Assembly (NCBI GenBank): GCA_963576725.1
Contig: OY755251.1
Location: 40,560,192-40,624,191, forward strand
DNA from: Azorinus chamasolen
Lineage: Eukaryota; Mollusca; Bivalvia; Cardiida; Solecurtidae
DNA length: 64,000 nt
Reading direction: 5' to 3'
Part shown: positions 11,871-23,094 of the stretch, piece after piece
Numbering within the stretch: the first letter of the stretch is position 1
Layout: the number at the start of each line of letters is the position of its first letter
The notes under the pieces: model-generated
Seen by the model: only the letters and a program-made list of their open reading frames with translations
Told to the model about the DNA's origin: nothing
The model's database searches: none
Made by a program: the position numbers and the translations under genes

Positions 11871-12245
11871 ATTTTGGCATGAACCATGGGGATTCGGTGT
11901 CCTGAACTCTTTCTTCAATCGTGATGCTCTTTCTATGCATATCATTACAAACACGCTCTAGCTCTCGTTGAACTTTGGATTGTTTGTGTTAATTACCGAC
12001 AAGGGAATTATGAAAGCAGAATCCTTACATGAACTTGATACATGTACTTTGAAGTGCTTCAATGAAATTTCGAGAATGGGTTTGCTATGATATCAGATTT
12101 GATGTGTGAAACCTCCAGCAAGAGGAATTAATCTTATGCCGTACTTTTCATGTTTGAATATCAATGCTACTGAATGCTAACGTCGTTGAAGCCGGATGTA
12201 TGTTAAACGGATCCAGAGTATGGACATGACCAAATGCCTGTTACT
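11871..12245. other. No gene recognised
   Basis: Unique-looking sequence between a tandem array and the TIR element that starts near 12246. Confidence 0.25.
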
Positions 12246-12972
12246 GTGATACATTTTTTGTCAATTTGCATATTATGCAAATATTTATGTATTTTGTGAT
12301 TATGATTTTAATAATTTTGATATTATACTTTTGTTTTTGATGTTATACTTTTCATTCTCAGTGTTGTTATACCTTCTGATCCTTCGAGATCATGAATTTC
12401 AGTACTTCTTGTTCTGAAAATTGAATACCGCTTAAGCCGGTGCTAGGGGCGTGAGAAGTGTTGCACTTTCAATTACTGTTCATGAACAGACTCAATAAAA
12501 CCGAGTCTACAATTTTCTCTTTTTGTGTTGCAATTTTTGCTCTCGGGGGATCAACCCTTTTCAGAATTTATTATTTATTTGCACCATATAGGTATGGTGA
12601 AGATCTATATGTTGTTGTTTGTTTGTTGTATATAAAACACAAGGATTATCTGATATGTTTGCTGATATGGCAACAATGAATGTTAAGTGGTTACTTTTAC
12701 ATTTACAAAACAAACTTGTGTTTGTTTGCCAAACATAGTTGCTCAAGCCTGTAACAGCCCAGACACATGTTTGTCACACAAACATCATACTTTTATTAAG
12801 CTATACCTTCAAGAGCACATAATCTGAGAAATTATACAACTTTGCCTTTTAGTGTGTATCAGATAGTAAAATAATCTGCTTTATATAAATGGTTATGAAA
12901 TACGGTCTTTTGTCTAACTATTGAGAAAAGATTGCCAAATGCCTGAACAGGCAGAGAAGAGATTTCAGATTG
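12246..12972 (+). repeat. Left inverted arm, interrupted by a MITE
   Basis: Matches the reverse complement of ~15724-16258, except that ~215 bases (12354-12573) including the MITE at 12412-12565 are absent from the right arm. Landmarks are TTTGCATATTATGCAAAT (12265), ACCATATAGGTATGGTGAAG (~12583) and GCCTGAACAGGCAGAGAAG (~12941). Confidence 0.75.
12412..12565 (+). mobile_element. MITE inserted in the left arm
   Basis: TTCTGAAAA (12412) and TTTTCAGAA (12557) are perfect inverted ends. The interior is nearly the same as 10258-10418. It is absent from the right arm of the surrounding element, so it inserted after the arms were formed. Confidence 0.7.
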
Positions 12973-13450
12973 ATATGAAGTTAGTCCCACGGTCAGTAAC
13001 AATTGTATTCGGAGCCCCGAATCTGCAAATGATTTCTCTGAACAGAATGGTAGCAACTTCTGAAGCTTCTTGGGTTCTCAGACAGAATGCCTCACACCAG
13101 TTCGAGTAAGAATCGACGATAAGAAGCACATACTTGAATTTGTTTTTCGTGAGTGGCAACGGTCCAAGAATATCCATGTGAATGCGGTCAAATGGCTTAC
13201 TTGAGACAGGCAGCGGATGCAAAGGTGCCTTGTGGTTTGCATAGTTGCGTTTAGCCTTTTGACATACATCGCATGTTTTCACATGAACATCAATGTCCCG
13301 ATACATTTTGTTCCGGAAGTATTTCATAAGCACTGCAGCATATGTTTTATCAAACCCAAGATGTGCGTTCCCATCATGATAATTCACTATAACATCATGC
13401 CTAAGTGATTTGGGTACTACCAGTTGAGAAATGCACTCATCATGACGCTT
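12965..13450 (-). pseudogene. Ty3/gypsy integrase, truncated
   Basis: The C-terminal part of the open frame (12965-14293) shows an H-H-C-C zinc module: HDGNAHLG, then TCDVCQKAK about 30 residues on. It also shows two acidic positions of the integrase core, in HMDILGPL and VTDRGTNF. The frame stops (TGA) just after the second aspartate, where the inverted repeat starts, so the third catalytic residue (E) and the C-terminal domain are absent. Integrase would insert retrotransposon cDNA in the nucleus; this copy cannot be active. Confidence 0.85.
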
Positions 13451-13779
13451 CTTTTTCTTAAACCTAGTGTCAAGAAAATGGTACAATACGCCGTCACGTA
13501 CGACATATTGCTCAGAGGATATAATGATCTTCTTTTTCTCAATGTCATCGTCTGGGAGTTTGTCATTGACCATGTATGCAAGAAAGGGTTTAAGTTCCAG
13601 ACACTCCCATTGCAATTTTGCTATCTCAGACTGAGTAGATCTACTAATCATTGGTTCGGATGTTGGGAGCACTTGCTCATCATCATCTACACAAATTTCA
13701 GCAAGAAAATTATTTGTGTCAGACTCGGCTTGCTCAGCATCTGTTTGTATACTTTCTGATTCATAGACAATTCGAGACA

Positions 13780-14400
13780 GAGTATCTGCATTTTGATGTT
13801 TTACACCTGGCCTATGTGATATTTCGAAGTCGTACCCTTGCAATAAACATGGAATATCAGTATAAACATGGAATTTTGATAGAACCAAATAAGGGTGAAA
13901 CTGCTTGACTGCCTCAACCAATGCCAACCATTCTTTTTCGTGAACAGGAAATGTCAGCTCTGTGCCTCTTAAAGCTCTGCTACCATAAGCTATGACTCTT
14001 TCTTGATTGTTTTCACCTTTTTGTGCTAGAATATAACCCAGAGCATAGTTGCTCGCATCCGTTGACAATAAAAATGGTTTTGTCATGTTCGGAAATGCAA
14101 GAACAGGTGCTGTAATGTGTTTTGTTTTCAAAGTTTCAAAAGCATTGGCACATTCTGGTGTCCATTCAAATGCAACAACGTTCCTAAGGAGGTTTGTAAG
14201 TGGTTTCGCGATGTTTGCGAACCCAGCGACAAATTTCCTGTAGTAGTTGCAAAGTCCTAAATATTCCCTGATCTTTTTCTGACTATTTGGCACTGGGAAA
14301 GATTTGACAATTTCGATTTTTGACCGGTTGACTTCAACACCATTTTTCGAGAAGAAATGCCCTAAATACTCTACTCGTTTCGCTGCAAATCTACATGTTT
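13780..14400 (-). pseudogene. Ty3/gypsy RT connection and RNase H domain
   Basis: Same frame as the integrase. The RT thumb has SQKKIREYLGLCNYYRKF, then RNase H motifs LLSTDASNYALGYILAQ, a GSRAL...EKEWLALV segment and FHVYTD. The next block LLQGYDFEISHRPG follows directly after YTD, so roughly 15-25 residues usual between them are deleted. Together with the frameshift near 14400 this shows decay. Confidence 0.85.
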
Positions 14401-14910
14401 TGGTTGCAATTTGAGATTTGCATCTCTGAGTCGGTCAAAGACAATTTGCAAATGTTTTAGATGCTTGTCTAGGTCAGAACTATGAACCATGATGTCATCC
14501 ACATAGACAAGTACAAATTTGAAGTTGATGCCTTGCAGAACTCTAGCCATGACACATTGAAATACAACAGGTCCATTTTTGATGCCGTATGGGACGCGCT
14601 TAAGATTGAAGCAGCCATGATGCGAATCAAAGGTAGTTTTGTGCTTAGTCTCTGGATCTAAAGGGATTTGATGAAACCCAGCTTTGAGGTCCAAGACTGA
14701 AAATATTTTAGATCTGTTTTCTCCAACAGAATCTATAACATCTTCAAACCTTGGCAAAGGAAAGTTGATTGATTTTGTCATAGCATTGAGGCGTCTAACG
14801 TCAACACAGAACCTCAGAACCTATACATGGAGTCTCGCTTCTTACAAAGGACTACTGGAGCCACCCAGTAGGAATATGAAGGCTCGATTATATCATTAGC
14901 TAGCATATCA
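14371..14910 (-). pseudogene. Ty3/gypsy reverse transcriptase, frameshifted
   Basis: The frame 14371-14781 shows SVLDLKAGFHQIPL, PYGIKNGPVVFQ and the catalytic YVDD box in LVYVDDIMVHS. At ~14400 the frame shifts by one into the thumb/RNase H frame. Upstream (14790-14910) the segment WVAPVVLCKKRD is also recognisable, but it is broken from the palm by further frame changes and a stop near 14820. The enzyme would copy element RNA into DNA; this copy is dead. Confidence 0.85.
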
Positions 14911-15058
14911 TCTACATGTTCTTCGATAACTTTATTTGCAGCAGGCGAAACTCTGTGTGCATGTTGTCTTTGTGGTTGTGCTTTGTCATGTCTTTGTTCT
15001 TAATAATGAACCTTTCAAGTTTTTGCATTTGATTTTCATTAAGTTCACTGTCTTGCAA

Positions 15059-15720
15059 TTATATGCCCAACTGACCAAGCATTTTCTCAAAGTCAGCTTC
15101 ATCTATTGAGCCTATATGCGGTGCTGACTCTAAAACATCATCATTATCATCCTCACCCTCCGTATCAAACTCACGGACAAAAGTTTCATCTATAGGTGAT
15201 AATTTGCCAACAACAGCATTTGCTCTTAAGGTAACCGGTTTTGGAAATGGGTTCATAATTATACATGCAGCATAACCTTTCCTAGACTTAACAATCACCC
15301 TAGCACCTGCAAGTTTCTTTGATACTAATGAGTTCACAGGCTCTAACAATGCACATGCCTGATCTGGAAGTTTTGATAAACGGACAGGTATCAGTGTTTC
15401 AGACATAGGTTGCAAGACGACATACTTGGAGACTCGTGCGAACCCAATAGTAGATGGTGACAGCAAATTTACAAACGGTTTTCCATCTGGCATCTCCAAA
15501 ATCCTATCTTTGAAATTGATATTGCATTGATTTTGCTTCAAAAAAGTCTATTCCTAGAATCAATGCATGATGAATGTTGTCAAAAACATGAAATTGCTGA
15601 ACAGTAAAAATGTAACAGAGAAGAATGTAGATTTCAACTTCTTTATTTAATGTGGAAGCAAAATGTTTTGCTCCCACTTTGAATTGGGCCAGTATTTATA
15701 CTGTGGCGTTGTCAAGCTGA
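15059..15720 (-). pseudogene. Ty3/gypsy protease C-terminus and PR-RT linker
   Basis: The C-terminal protease box LILGIDFF lies near 15545-15570, with FHVFDNIHH before it. It is followed after a frame break by the open frame 15059-15541 (AKQNQCNI...IGFARVSKYVVL...), which ends in an acidic stretch. The catalytic DTG/DSG part of the protease would lie upstream, but the sequence is cut at ~15720 where the right inverted repeat begins. Stops and frame changes between 14910 and 15058 separate this part from RT. Confidence 0.7.
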
Positions 15721-15723
15721 AAT

Positions 15724-16258
15724 CTCTTCTCTGCCTGTTCAGGCATTTGGCAATCTTTTCCCAATAGCTAGACAAAAGACCGTATTTCATAACCATTTAT
15801 ATAAAGCAGATTATTTTACTATCTGATACACACTAAAAGGCAAAGTTGTATAATTTCTCAGATTATGTGCTCTTGAAGGTATAGCTTAATAAAAGTAGGA
15901 TGTTTGTGTGACAAACATGTGTCTGGGCTGTTGCAGGCTTGAGCAACTATGTTTGAGGCTTGAGCAACTATGTTTGGCAAACAAACACAAGTTTGTTTTG
16001 TAAATGTAAAAGTAACCACTTAACATTCATTGTTGCCATATCAGCAAACATAACAGATAATCCTTGTGTTTTATATACAACAAACAAACAACAACATATA
16101 GATCTTCACCATACCTATATGGTGCAAATAAATAACTTTCATCAACTTTGAAAAGTATAATATCAAAAACAAAAGTATAATATCAAAATTATTAAAATCA
16201 TAATCACAAACTACATAAATATTTGCATAATATGCAAATTGATAAAAAATGTATCACT
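15724..16258 (-). repeat. Right inverted arm
   Basis: Reverse complement of the left arm. A short internal duplication is visible (GGCTTGAGCAACTATGTTTG twice at ~15937-15975). It lacks the MITE present in the left arm. Confidence 0.75.
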
Positions 16259-16494
16259 GTCCTTGTGATAATACATAGACATCATGCCACACACGCTGAA
16301 AAAGTGTAAATCAAAACATTTTCAAGACTACCTCTAAAGAGTAGTCACAACATCGGGTTTGATTGAGAATTCACGATTTTAGTATTGGAAATAGTACACT
16401 TATCTCTATTGCTCCGATTAATTATCGGACAATAACAGTTATGTGACATGTCAATATTATCCCTACACGCTAAGAAACATATCTATATTATATT

Positions 16495-16720
16495 GGATCA
16501 TAACCAAATAGAGCAGACCCTGATCAGACGGCTCTTATAGGAGCCGTCTGGGAATATTTTGTTTGCAAAGGCGCACTAAGGCGTATTTCAGGGGTACGGG
16601 TGTAAAGCAGGTGGTAGCTTAATACAAGTAAATGTTATGCAGAACGTTACTGTGCTTTTAAAGACATGTACTTTATTCATAAATTGATCGCATTAGAGGG
16701 ATTTTACTTAGTTTAATCAT
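16495..16720. mobile_element. Pieces of two fold-back MITEs
   Basis: 16500-16590 carries GCAGACCCTGATCAGACGGC with the palindromic core CTCTTATAGGAGCCGTCTG and the flank GCAAAGGCGCACTAAGGCG of the TTAA MITE family. 16605-16640 carries GCAGGTGGTAGCTTAATAC, and 16680-16705 carries the GCATTAGAGGGATTTTACT end of the AGCTTAATGCA family. Confidence 0.55.
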
Positions 16721-16769
16721 AGTTTATTGTAAATTGTCAACAATATACATACATTCATGTAGACAAGAT

Positions 16770-17095
16770 GTAATTAATGGAAAAGTAGTAAAGTCAAGCA
16801 GGCAAAGCCACATGCAAGACGCAACCACCACCAAAACACCGATAGACAGCATGACACACACACACACAACCACACACCCAAACGCACACGCACACACACA
16901 CACACGAAATGAACACAGAAAACACCAAAAGACACACAAGAACCAGGGACAAACGTTCCACAACATGAACAAACCACAAGCACAAAGACGCAATGCAAAC
17001 AAAAGGAAGGGTGACAAAGAGAGTACCGCCTTGGCACGGTCAGCAGCAAAAACACCACTGGGGGTTTAAACCGGTTTACGGACGTCCTAACCTCA
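16770..17095 (-). repeat. 3' region of a retrotransposon, shared by three copies
   Basis: Read on the minus strand, this follows the reverse-transcriptase remnant at 17366-17917. It passes through a GT-rich tract and ends in GCTTGACTTTACTACTTT. The same sequence recurs at 22620-22945 and, shorter, at 25893-25970, all in the same orientation and with the same 3' end but different 5' limits. That is the usual pattern of target-primed, 5'-truncated insertion. The (CA)n tract creates spurious open frames on both strands. Confidence 0.65.
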
Positions 17096-17365
17096 CACTT
17101 CTCTCAAAGTCACCCTAGCTTTACAAATATTGTAAATAAAGGTATCCCCGCTGGACTTACCCACAACATAGACCACGGTGAACACAGGACAACATGTAAA
17201 ACATAGCATAATAACTGTGACAATCCGTCAAATATGTACTCAATGACTTTGCTGAAGTCAGAGCACCTGCAGGTAAGCCGTTAAGGGCACGACAGGGAAA
17301 AAATAATACATGAGTCTGGTAAGCTCCTCCTGTATCCAAGTTTAAGAGTATACCATCATAGAGTA

Positions 17366-17917
17366 CTACCCTCGGCCTGTCATCGCGCAAGCAAAGAGGG
17401 AAGCGTAGCTACCGACTGTAAAAGGGTCGATAACCAAACATGCAGTGTGTTGCAATATAATAGGATCATAACCTTTCTTTTTAAATTTTTTAATGCGTTT
17501 TATAAACAAATCATGAAAATGGATATGACCCCGAATTTTCCTAAGTTTGTAGATAACATCCCCATAAAATTCTGGTTGAGAAATGCCTTGTCGCAGTAAC
17601 GTCCGTAGATTGCAATTATATTTACTAATGAGAGGTAAATTTCGATAATAAAATTTAGAAAAGGTTTTCCGAAGTTTGTGATATCTGTAACCTTGCTTAA
17701 GAAGTTTATCAGTTATAACTAAATTACGTCTGTTAAAATCTTCAAGCAAAGAACAGGCTCGGGCAAACCTAATAAGTTGAGAAATATAAACACCATAAGA
17801 TGTAGAACGTGGCATGTGGACATTATTTAAGGTATATAATGCAAGATGACAATACAAAGGGGTTTGGCCAACCAAAGTTTTCTCAGCATAAGAAATCGGC
17901 CCGTCCCTTGATGTCAT
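17366..17917 (-). pseudogene. C-terminal part of a SYGVYISQ-type reverse transcriptase protein
   Basis: From residue ~50 the frame reads MPRSTSYGVYISQLIRFARA, then NLVITDKLLKQGYRYHKLRK, QGISQPEFYGDVIYKLRKI and ACLVIDPFTVGSY. This is the segment after the RT palm and thumb in a retrotransposon family very abundant in bivalve and some other invertebrate genomes (recognised by pattern; clade name not asserted). The RT catalytic region is absent and the first ~45 residues do not look like the family, so the copy is 5'-truncated near 17810. A stop follows FACAMTGRG at 17366. Confidence 0.7.
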
Positions 17918-18181
17918 GGTGATATCAGATTAAACCAACCAGAAGATTTTTGTAACTGATAGAAATTAAAAGAAGAAAAAAAAGAAATTAGTAAAAACAA
18001 AAGACACCGGTTAGGCTAAAACTGACTACATACGTGGAATCCACACCCTTCATTCCCTCAAGCCAAGCTCCCAAATCAGGCCGCCATCTTAAGTCAGTTA
18101 AACAAATCATACAAATTTATTTATTGGACCGTGTCTTGAAAACGGCGAGTGTTTTTTTTATATAGGTTTATGCTTGCGTCT

Positions 18182-18403
18182 CTAAAAATAAAGATGTGTG
18201 TTCTCCTCATCCGATAATGTATCAATTGCATGTAATAATGTATGTGTACTTACTTGATGGAAAGTACGAGCATTAATAAATAATACATGTCCATCATTAT
18301 GGTAAAGACTACATTTAAAGAAAAAGTGTTCGGCATCTTCGATTCCATGGGTACATGAACAATCGGGATGATCTCGTAGGTGATTATAAAAAAAGATTGT
18401 CAT
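18182..18403 (-). pseudogene. LINE C-terminal cysteine/histidine module, fragment
   Basis: The frame shows LRDHPDCSCTHGIEDAEHFF, then KCSLYHNDGHVLF and LLHAIDTLSDEENTHLYF. The C-x-C...EDAEHFFF.C pattern and following L-rich tail are characteristic of the last ~80 residues of jockey/CR1/Nimb-like non-LTR polyproteins. No RT domain is present upstream, so this is a short remnant unrelated to the retroelement at 17366-17917. Confidence 0.65.
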
Positions 18404-18519
18404 TAAAATATACAGCTACTACATCAACTGTTCGCCAACTAACAGCCGATTGATCAAAAGGTATGTTGTAAATCTCGGGTAAAATTATGTGCTTTACACC
18501 GTATATGTGTTTTCGTTTA

Positions 18520-18720
18520 ATCCATTACCTCATAGAGACGTATTTGGGCGCCTTTATATACAAAGTAGACCCGGATTAAACGGCTCCTGTAGAAACCGCC
18601 TGATCGGTATCTGCTGTTCGCTTATGGAATTATACAGATCAAATTTACCGTTTCTGTCGTATTTGATATGGCTAAATGTAAATTGGTCATTATAAAACTA
18701 AAGTTAGCGAAATATTCCTG
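18520..18720. mobile_element. Degenerate TTAA-family fold-back MITE
   Basis: Contains ACAAAGTAGACCCGGATTAA, ACGGCTCCTGTAGAAACCG and GATCGGTATCTGCTGTTCGC, a decayed version of the palindromic core at 45368-45425. Confidence 0.5.
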
Positions 18721-20216
18721 AGGGAAATGATTAACAAATTTACTCGCTTATCTTAATTATGTAAACTTTCTCCAATTCACTTTTGTTATGTTCGCATACG
18801 TCCAGTGACACAATCTTATTACAGTTTATTCAAGAGAAAACAGTTAATAATATTTGGTATAATAAACACTGCTAACCTAGATTAGAGCGATTCTTATATA
18901 TCGTTGGCATATGTCTCATTTATTGGAGGACGACAGCTCTAATCATTTTAGCAGCAATTTGAGGATTTCCTAGCACATATATCAATAATCTAAAATGTCA
19001 TGAGCTCGCGGATTTTTAACACAAATTGACGAACATGTAAATATGTATATGATATTGTATTGTTTATGCAGATATTAAAAATAAACAGTACAAGTAGTTT
19101 TCATTAATTTAATGTCAGCAATATCAAAGACTGAATTCCACATCCACTATCCTATTTGCAAAAAGGCAAACATGCAAACAAGACGAATCGCCTTTTTTGT
19201 GTAAGGGATCAGATTGATAGGGGAAAGCATCCACGGTCATCATTTTTATCAAAAGCTAAGACGTTTTGAAACATGTTTTAGTTTCTCCCAGTATTTACCA
19301 AAATGGAACAAGCTGATGAAAGATGCTATTAAAATACTGTGTATTCTAACTTTTCATACTAGAGGCCATGTTGGTGACTTTATGCCTTAGTGATGGATGG
19401 GCCCTAGAATACCGCGTACACTTGCTCTAGGAGATGGTGACTTTAATTAACTCTTAGCCAGCTAAATATTTGTTTATTAACTCCCACTCCGACCATGTTC
19501 ACTTTTCACTTGCGTTTGATTCGTTCAGCAGTCTTTTGAAAATCTGCTGCCGAATGTAAAACAACCTAGATCTGAGTATATTTGCGTTTCATTCAAGATG
19601 TGTTCAAATGCCAGACCAATCACGATTAGCAGGCAAAGGGTTAAGCAGCTTAACGAGAAATTACAATCTGGTGTTTTAATATTTATTATACAAGCCTATT
19701 ACCGAGTACATGGTGATATCGATTAGGCCGGTCTAGTTTTCATCTGAGTTATCATTTGGTAAATATTTGAGAATAAATGCGCAATGATTTGTCAATACGG
19801 ATGATTGATATTTGTTTATCAACTTTTCAGAAACAGGTAAATTGCGTTTAAGCTAATAGCCCCTGGTGTACATTTGTCAGTTGGTGCAGATTCGATTTCG
19901 TTTTTTTCTGTTTACTACAAACCATATGATTAGCAATTTGTTTGCACTATGCTTTGAAATTATTTACGAGTTCTTGCTATAAATATATTAATTAGTGAAA
20001 ACCTTTTTTCTATCCTGAAGTCATATAGGCGTTAATTCTTTTTCAAATTAAAGAGATATCGTTGAACTAGGATAGTTGCGTCCTAACACTTGTATATAAG
20101 GGAATTCATTTAACAAGAGCAATGTAATCCGTGCATGCATTCTGATTTAAATGGAACTGCCTGGACATGTATTTTGGTAATTTGAAGAGCATTTCAACTA
20201 ATCGTTGAAACAACAA
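18721..20216. other. No gene or repeat recognised
   Basis: AT-rich unique-looking sequence with no open frame over 60 codons and no clear repeat. The phrase 'aaagggttaagc' at 19636 may be a relic of a TTAA MITE end. Confidence 0.3.
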
Positions 20217-20626
20217 ATGTGTACCTTGATCATACACATGTCCTCATAACTGGCTCTATGTGTACCTTGATCATACACATGTCCTCATAACTGGCTCTAT
20301 GTGTACCTTGATCATACACATGTCCTCATAACAGACCAAATGTGTACCTTGATCATACACATGTCCTCATAACTGGCTCTATGTGTACCTTGATCATACA
20401 CATGTCCTCATAACTGGCTCTATGTGTACCTTGATCATACACATGTCCTCATAACTGGCTCTATGTGTACCTTGATCATACACATGTCCTCATAACTGGC
20501 TCTATGTGTACCTTGATCATACACATGTCCTCATAACTGGCTCTATGTGTACCTTGATCATACACATGTCCTCATAACTGCCTCTATGTGTACCTTGATC
20601 ATACACATGTCCTCATAACTGCCTCT
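20217..20626. repeat. 41-bp minisatellite, 10 copies
   Basis: The unit ATGTGTACCTTGATCATACA + CATGTCCTCATAACTGGCTCT is repeated 10 times head to tail (20217 + 9x41 = 20586, last unit ends 20626). One unit has ACAGACCAA in place of ACTGGCTCT, and the last two have TGCCTCT. The first half of the unit is a near-palindrome (ATGTGTA...TGATCA...TACACAT), so each unit can fold into a hairpin. Confidence 0.95.
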
Positions 20627-21780
20627 ATGTTGTTTGCTTACATCAGCTTTGAGGCGGTCTAGTAAGAAAACATAAGAATGTGTGTAGAATGTGTGTATAG
20701 TGACAGTTGTCGTAAGCAACCATTTATCTCTTCCATGTAGAAAGTATTTCCCAATGTTTAAGCGGGTGATGTGTCTCGACTGGGTGACTGTCTCTAAATA
20801 ATTTTTCTCTGATAGCTATGAGTAGAGACTCTGTCGTTAGTCACCATTTTTATTACTTTCTTTCAGAGAAAATATCACGTGACGATTAAGTCATATCAGA
20901 CCATTTGCATTTAATGGACGCTCGGGTGAACTAGGCATTGCCGCGGTAGATCACGAAATTCTTCGAAATTAAACAGTGTTAGAGCACCGTGACTTGTTGT
21001 CTAGTGTTTCAAAACAATCTTTGACAAAAAATCGATCTTGATGCTAAAATATGTTGGCACTTTAACCTGCTAGTAGTACATTATGATGATTATATCGCAT
21101 ATATATAACCGTAATCACGACGTATTCTGGTGAATGGCGGACGCGTTTCCGTCGGTTACTGTAGTAATCAAATTTCTCCATTAATAGGTTAAAGTAGATG
21201 AACCCATTCATATCTGACATAAGCGACCGTACATTTCATGATTCTGACTTAGTTCGATACGCCGAGAACAAGAAAACTAAAACAAACTTGCATATCAGTA
21301 ATATGAATTTGGAATTTCAGCGATGAAAATGCAAACAAATAATCATACCATCTGTTTCAACATGACACTTATCATTTCCTTGTCTGGTACAGGGATATTT
21401 TGGAGTACGGTTATATACATGCTGTTGGGAATTGCGGTGCATAGTTGGGATTTACAAGATTAAACTAAATGCTTTCTAAATGTTTCACCTCAAACATGGA
21501 CACTATTCTGAATCTGTTTTAGCTATCAAATTGTAATAGCTGTGACAATGATTTTCCCATTTCGAAAGATTCAAAACGTGGTATAGTCTGACGGTAGCGA
21601 ATTGTGCACTGAGCTTAATTACACAAAGTGAGAGACCTACAACGCGATATATCAAGGGACATGAAAACTAAATGTAATGGTTTGTGTGTTTATATTGGAT
21701 GTTTACGTCACCTTAACAGTATTTCAGCAATATCGCAACGTCCGGCTAATAATGTCCGTGCACAGAACAAATTGCATTGT
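20627..21780. other. No gene recognised
   Basis: Unique-looking non-coding sequence, no open frame supported. Confidence 0.3.
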
Positions 21781-21784
21781 TCCG

Positions 21785-21950
21785 TGTACAAAATAATACC
21801 GAGAAGAACCACCGGTCTATCGCAAGCCAGTTGGAAGGCTCACCCACATGAAGAATCCAAATATCAAAGCCGGGCCTCGAACCACAACCATGAGGAACTG
21901 AGTGATTGTCAGTCGAAAAACCATAACCAGTCGGCCACGGATGAAGAGCA
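21785..21950 (-). mobile_element. tRNA-derived SINE
   Basis: On the minus strand, box A-like TGGCCGACTGG (21937-21927) is followed by box B GGTTCGAGGCC (21883-21873). The tail then contains GTGAGCCTTCCAACTGGCTT and ACCGGTGGTTCTTCTCGG. A Pol III-type internal promoter followed by a non-tRNA body is the layout of a tRNA-derived SINE. The exact SINE family and the 3' limit are not certain. The plus-strand frame 21628-22002 over it is a shadow. Confidence 0.65.
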
Positions 21951-22087
21951 TCGAGATACACGATCAAAATTTAAAGGAGCACGAGTAGGTACACCTTCGT
22001 AGATTATTAGAGGAAACTAATAATAGTCAACTAGCAGTCATCTATATTAAGGAAGCATGCTTTGTATCTGCTCATCAAGATAAAGTG

Positions 22088-22445
22088 TCGTGCACTATGG
22101 CGTGACAAACGTTGCAATATTAATTTCTTCATTTGATAAAACAAAAATCATTTGATAATACATTTTTTAATCCAATATTTTCTTTTTCTCATTCGATGTT
22201 CGAAAAATTTTCATTTGATAAAAAAAATCTCATTTGATGTTGCCAAAAAAATTCTCATTCGATATTTGAACATTTTTCATTTGATAAAACATTTCTCATT
22301 TGATGATCGAATGAAAAACACTTTCAATTGGTGTTGCGAAAATATATTTTCCATTCGATAATTTGCCTCATGGGATAGCCTACTAGATGGAGTTGTAAGC
22401 TTGGATTGCATTGGAGGAACAAATCAGACTAGCTAAAGGCATGGT
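22088..22445 (+). repeat. Left arm with repeated TCATTTGAT motifs
   Basis: At least eight TCATT(T/C)GAT motifs at ~20-40 bp spacing, inverted in the right arm (24290-24622). Confidence 0.75.
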
Positions 22446-22491
22446 TAGACACACGTTTAATATGATAAAACAAGGCAGTTTTGCAGTTCAG

Positions 22492-22591
22492 AGTTTGTGG
22501 TCGAGTGGTCTAACGAGCTGTCCGTTACACAGAGCCAGAGATTTACCTGCCGCCGCGGGATCGAATCCCGGCAAATGCGTGATCTTTTTTT
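22492..22591 (+). ncRNA. tRNA-like module with Pol III terminator
   Basis: Box A TGGTCGAGTGG (22498-22508) and box B GGATCGAATCC (22558-22568) have class-II-like spacing. A partial acceptor pairing (GTTTG...CAAAT) and a T7 run at 22585-22591 can act as a Pol III terminator. The acceptor and T stems are imperfect (about 5 and 4 pairs), so this is a tRNA-derived pseudogene or SINE head rather than a working Ser/Leu tRNA. Confidence 0.5.
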
Positions 22592-22619
22592 ATATGTATA
22601 TAAAAGTATTTTATATCAA

Positions 22620-22945
22620 TGGGAAAGTAGTAAAGTCAAGCAGGCAAAGCCACATACAAGACGCAACCACCACCAAAACACCGATAGACAGCATGACACA
22701 CATACACACACCCACAACCACACACCCAAACGCACACTCACACACGAGATGAACACAGAAAACACCAAAAGACACACAAGAACCAGAGACAAACGTTCTA
22801 CACATGAACAAAATCACAAGCACAAAGACGCAAGGCAAACGAAAGGAAGGGTGACAAAGAGAGTACCGCCTTGGCACGGTCAGTAGCAAAAAAACCCACT
22901 GGGGGTTTAAACCGGTTTACGGACGTCCTAACCTCACACTTCTCG
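22620..22945 (-). repeat. Second copy of retrotransposon 3' region
   Basis: About 90% identical by eye to 16770-17095, same orientation. The 3' end is at GGAAAGTAGTAAAGTC (22622). The 5' side is truncated near 22945, after CGGACGTCCTAACCTCACAC. It is inserted next to the tRNA-like module. Confidence 0.75.
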
Positions 22946-23094
22946 CAACCACTGGAAGGTTTAAGCTACAACAGCTGATATATCGCTTCTTTTCTCCGTG
23001 TCACCCTCCTACGCCTATGCAACGTGTATAGAGCTGGAGAAGAGTGAATGTTTTGGAATTGTGTCGTTTTGAAACCATTGTGATAGATAGCGCA

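Larger units (their letters stand above)
12246..16258. mobile_element. 4-kb element: gypsy pol fragment between long inverted repeats
   Basis: The outer ends CTGTGATACATTTTTT (12246) and AAAAAATGTATCACTG (about 16243-16258) are inverted copies. The homology continues inward to 12972 and from ~15724. Between them is a minus-strand fragment of a Ty3/gypsy polyprotein gene, cut at both ends where the inverted repeats begin. LTRs would be direct repeats, so this is not a simple LTR retrotransposon. The parsimonious reading is a TIR element that captured a retrotransposon piece, or two inverted insertions flanking it. Confidence 0.65.

Noticed and set aside
12246..16258. Interpretation of the arms as LTRs of the gypsy element
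   Set aside because: LTRs are direct repeats; these are inverted, and pol is cut within protease and integrase at their edges.
16724..17069. Several overlapping open frames on both strands
   Set aside because: They arise from the (CA)n tract in the retrotransposon 3' region; the same frames recur in the copy at 22411-22889.
22492..22591. A functional tRNA gene
   Set aside because: Acceptor and T stems have mismatches; box A and B alone fit a tRNA-derived pseudogene or SINE head.
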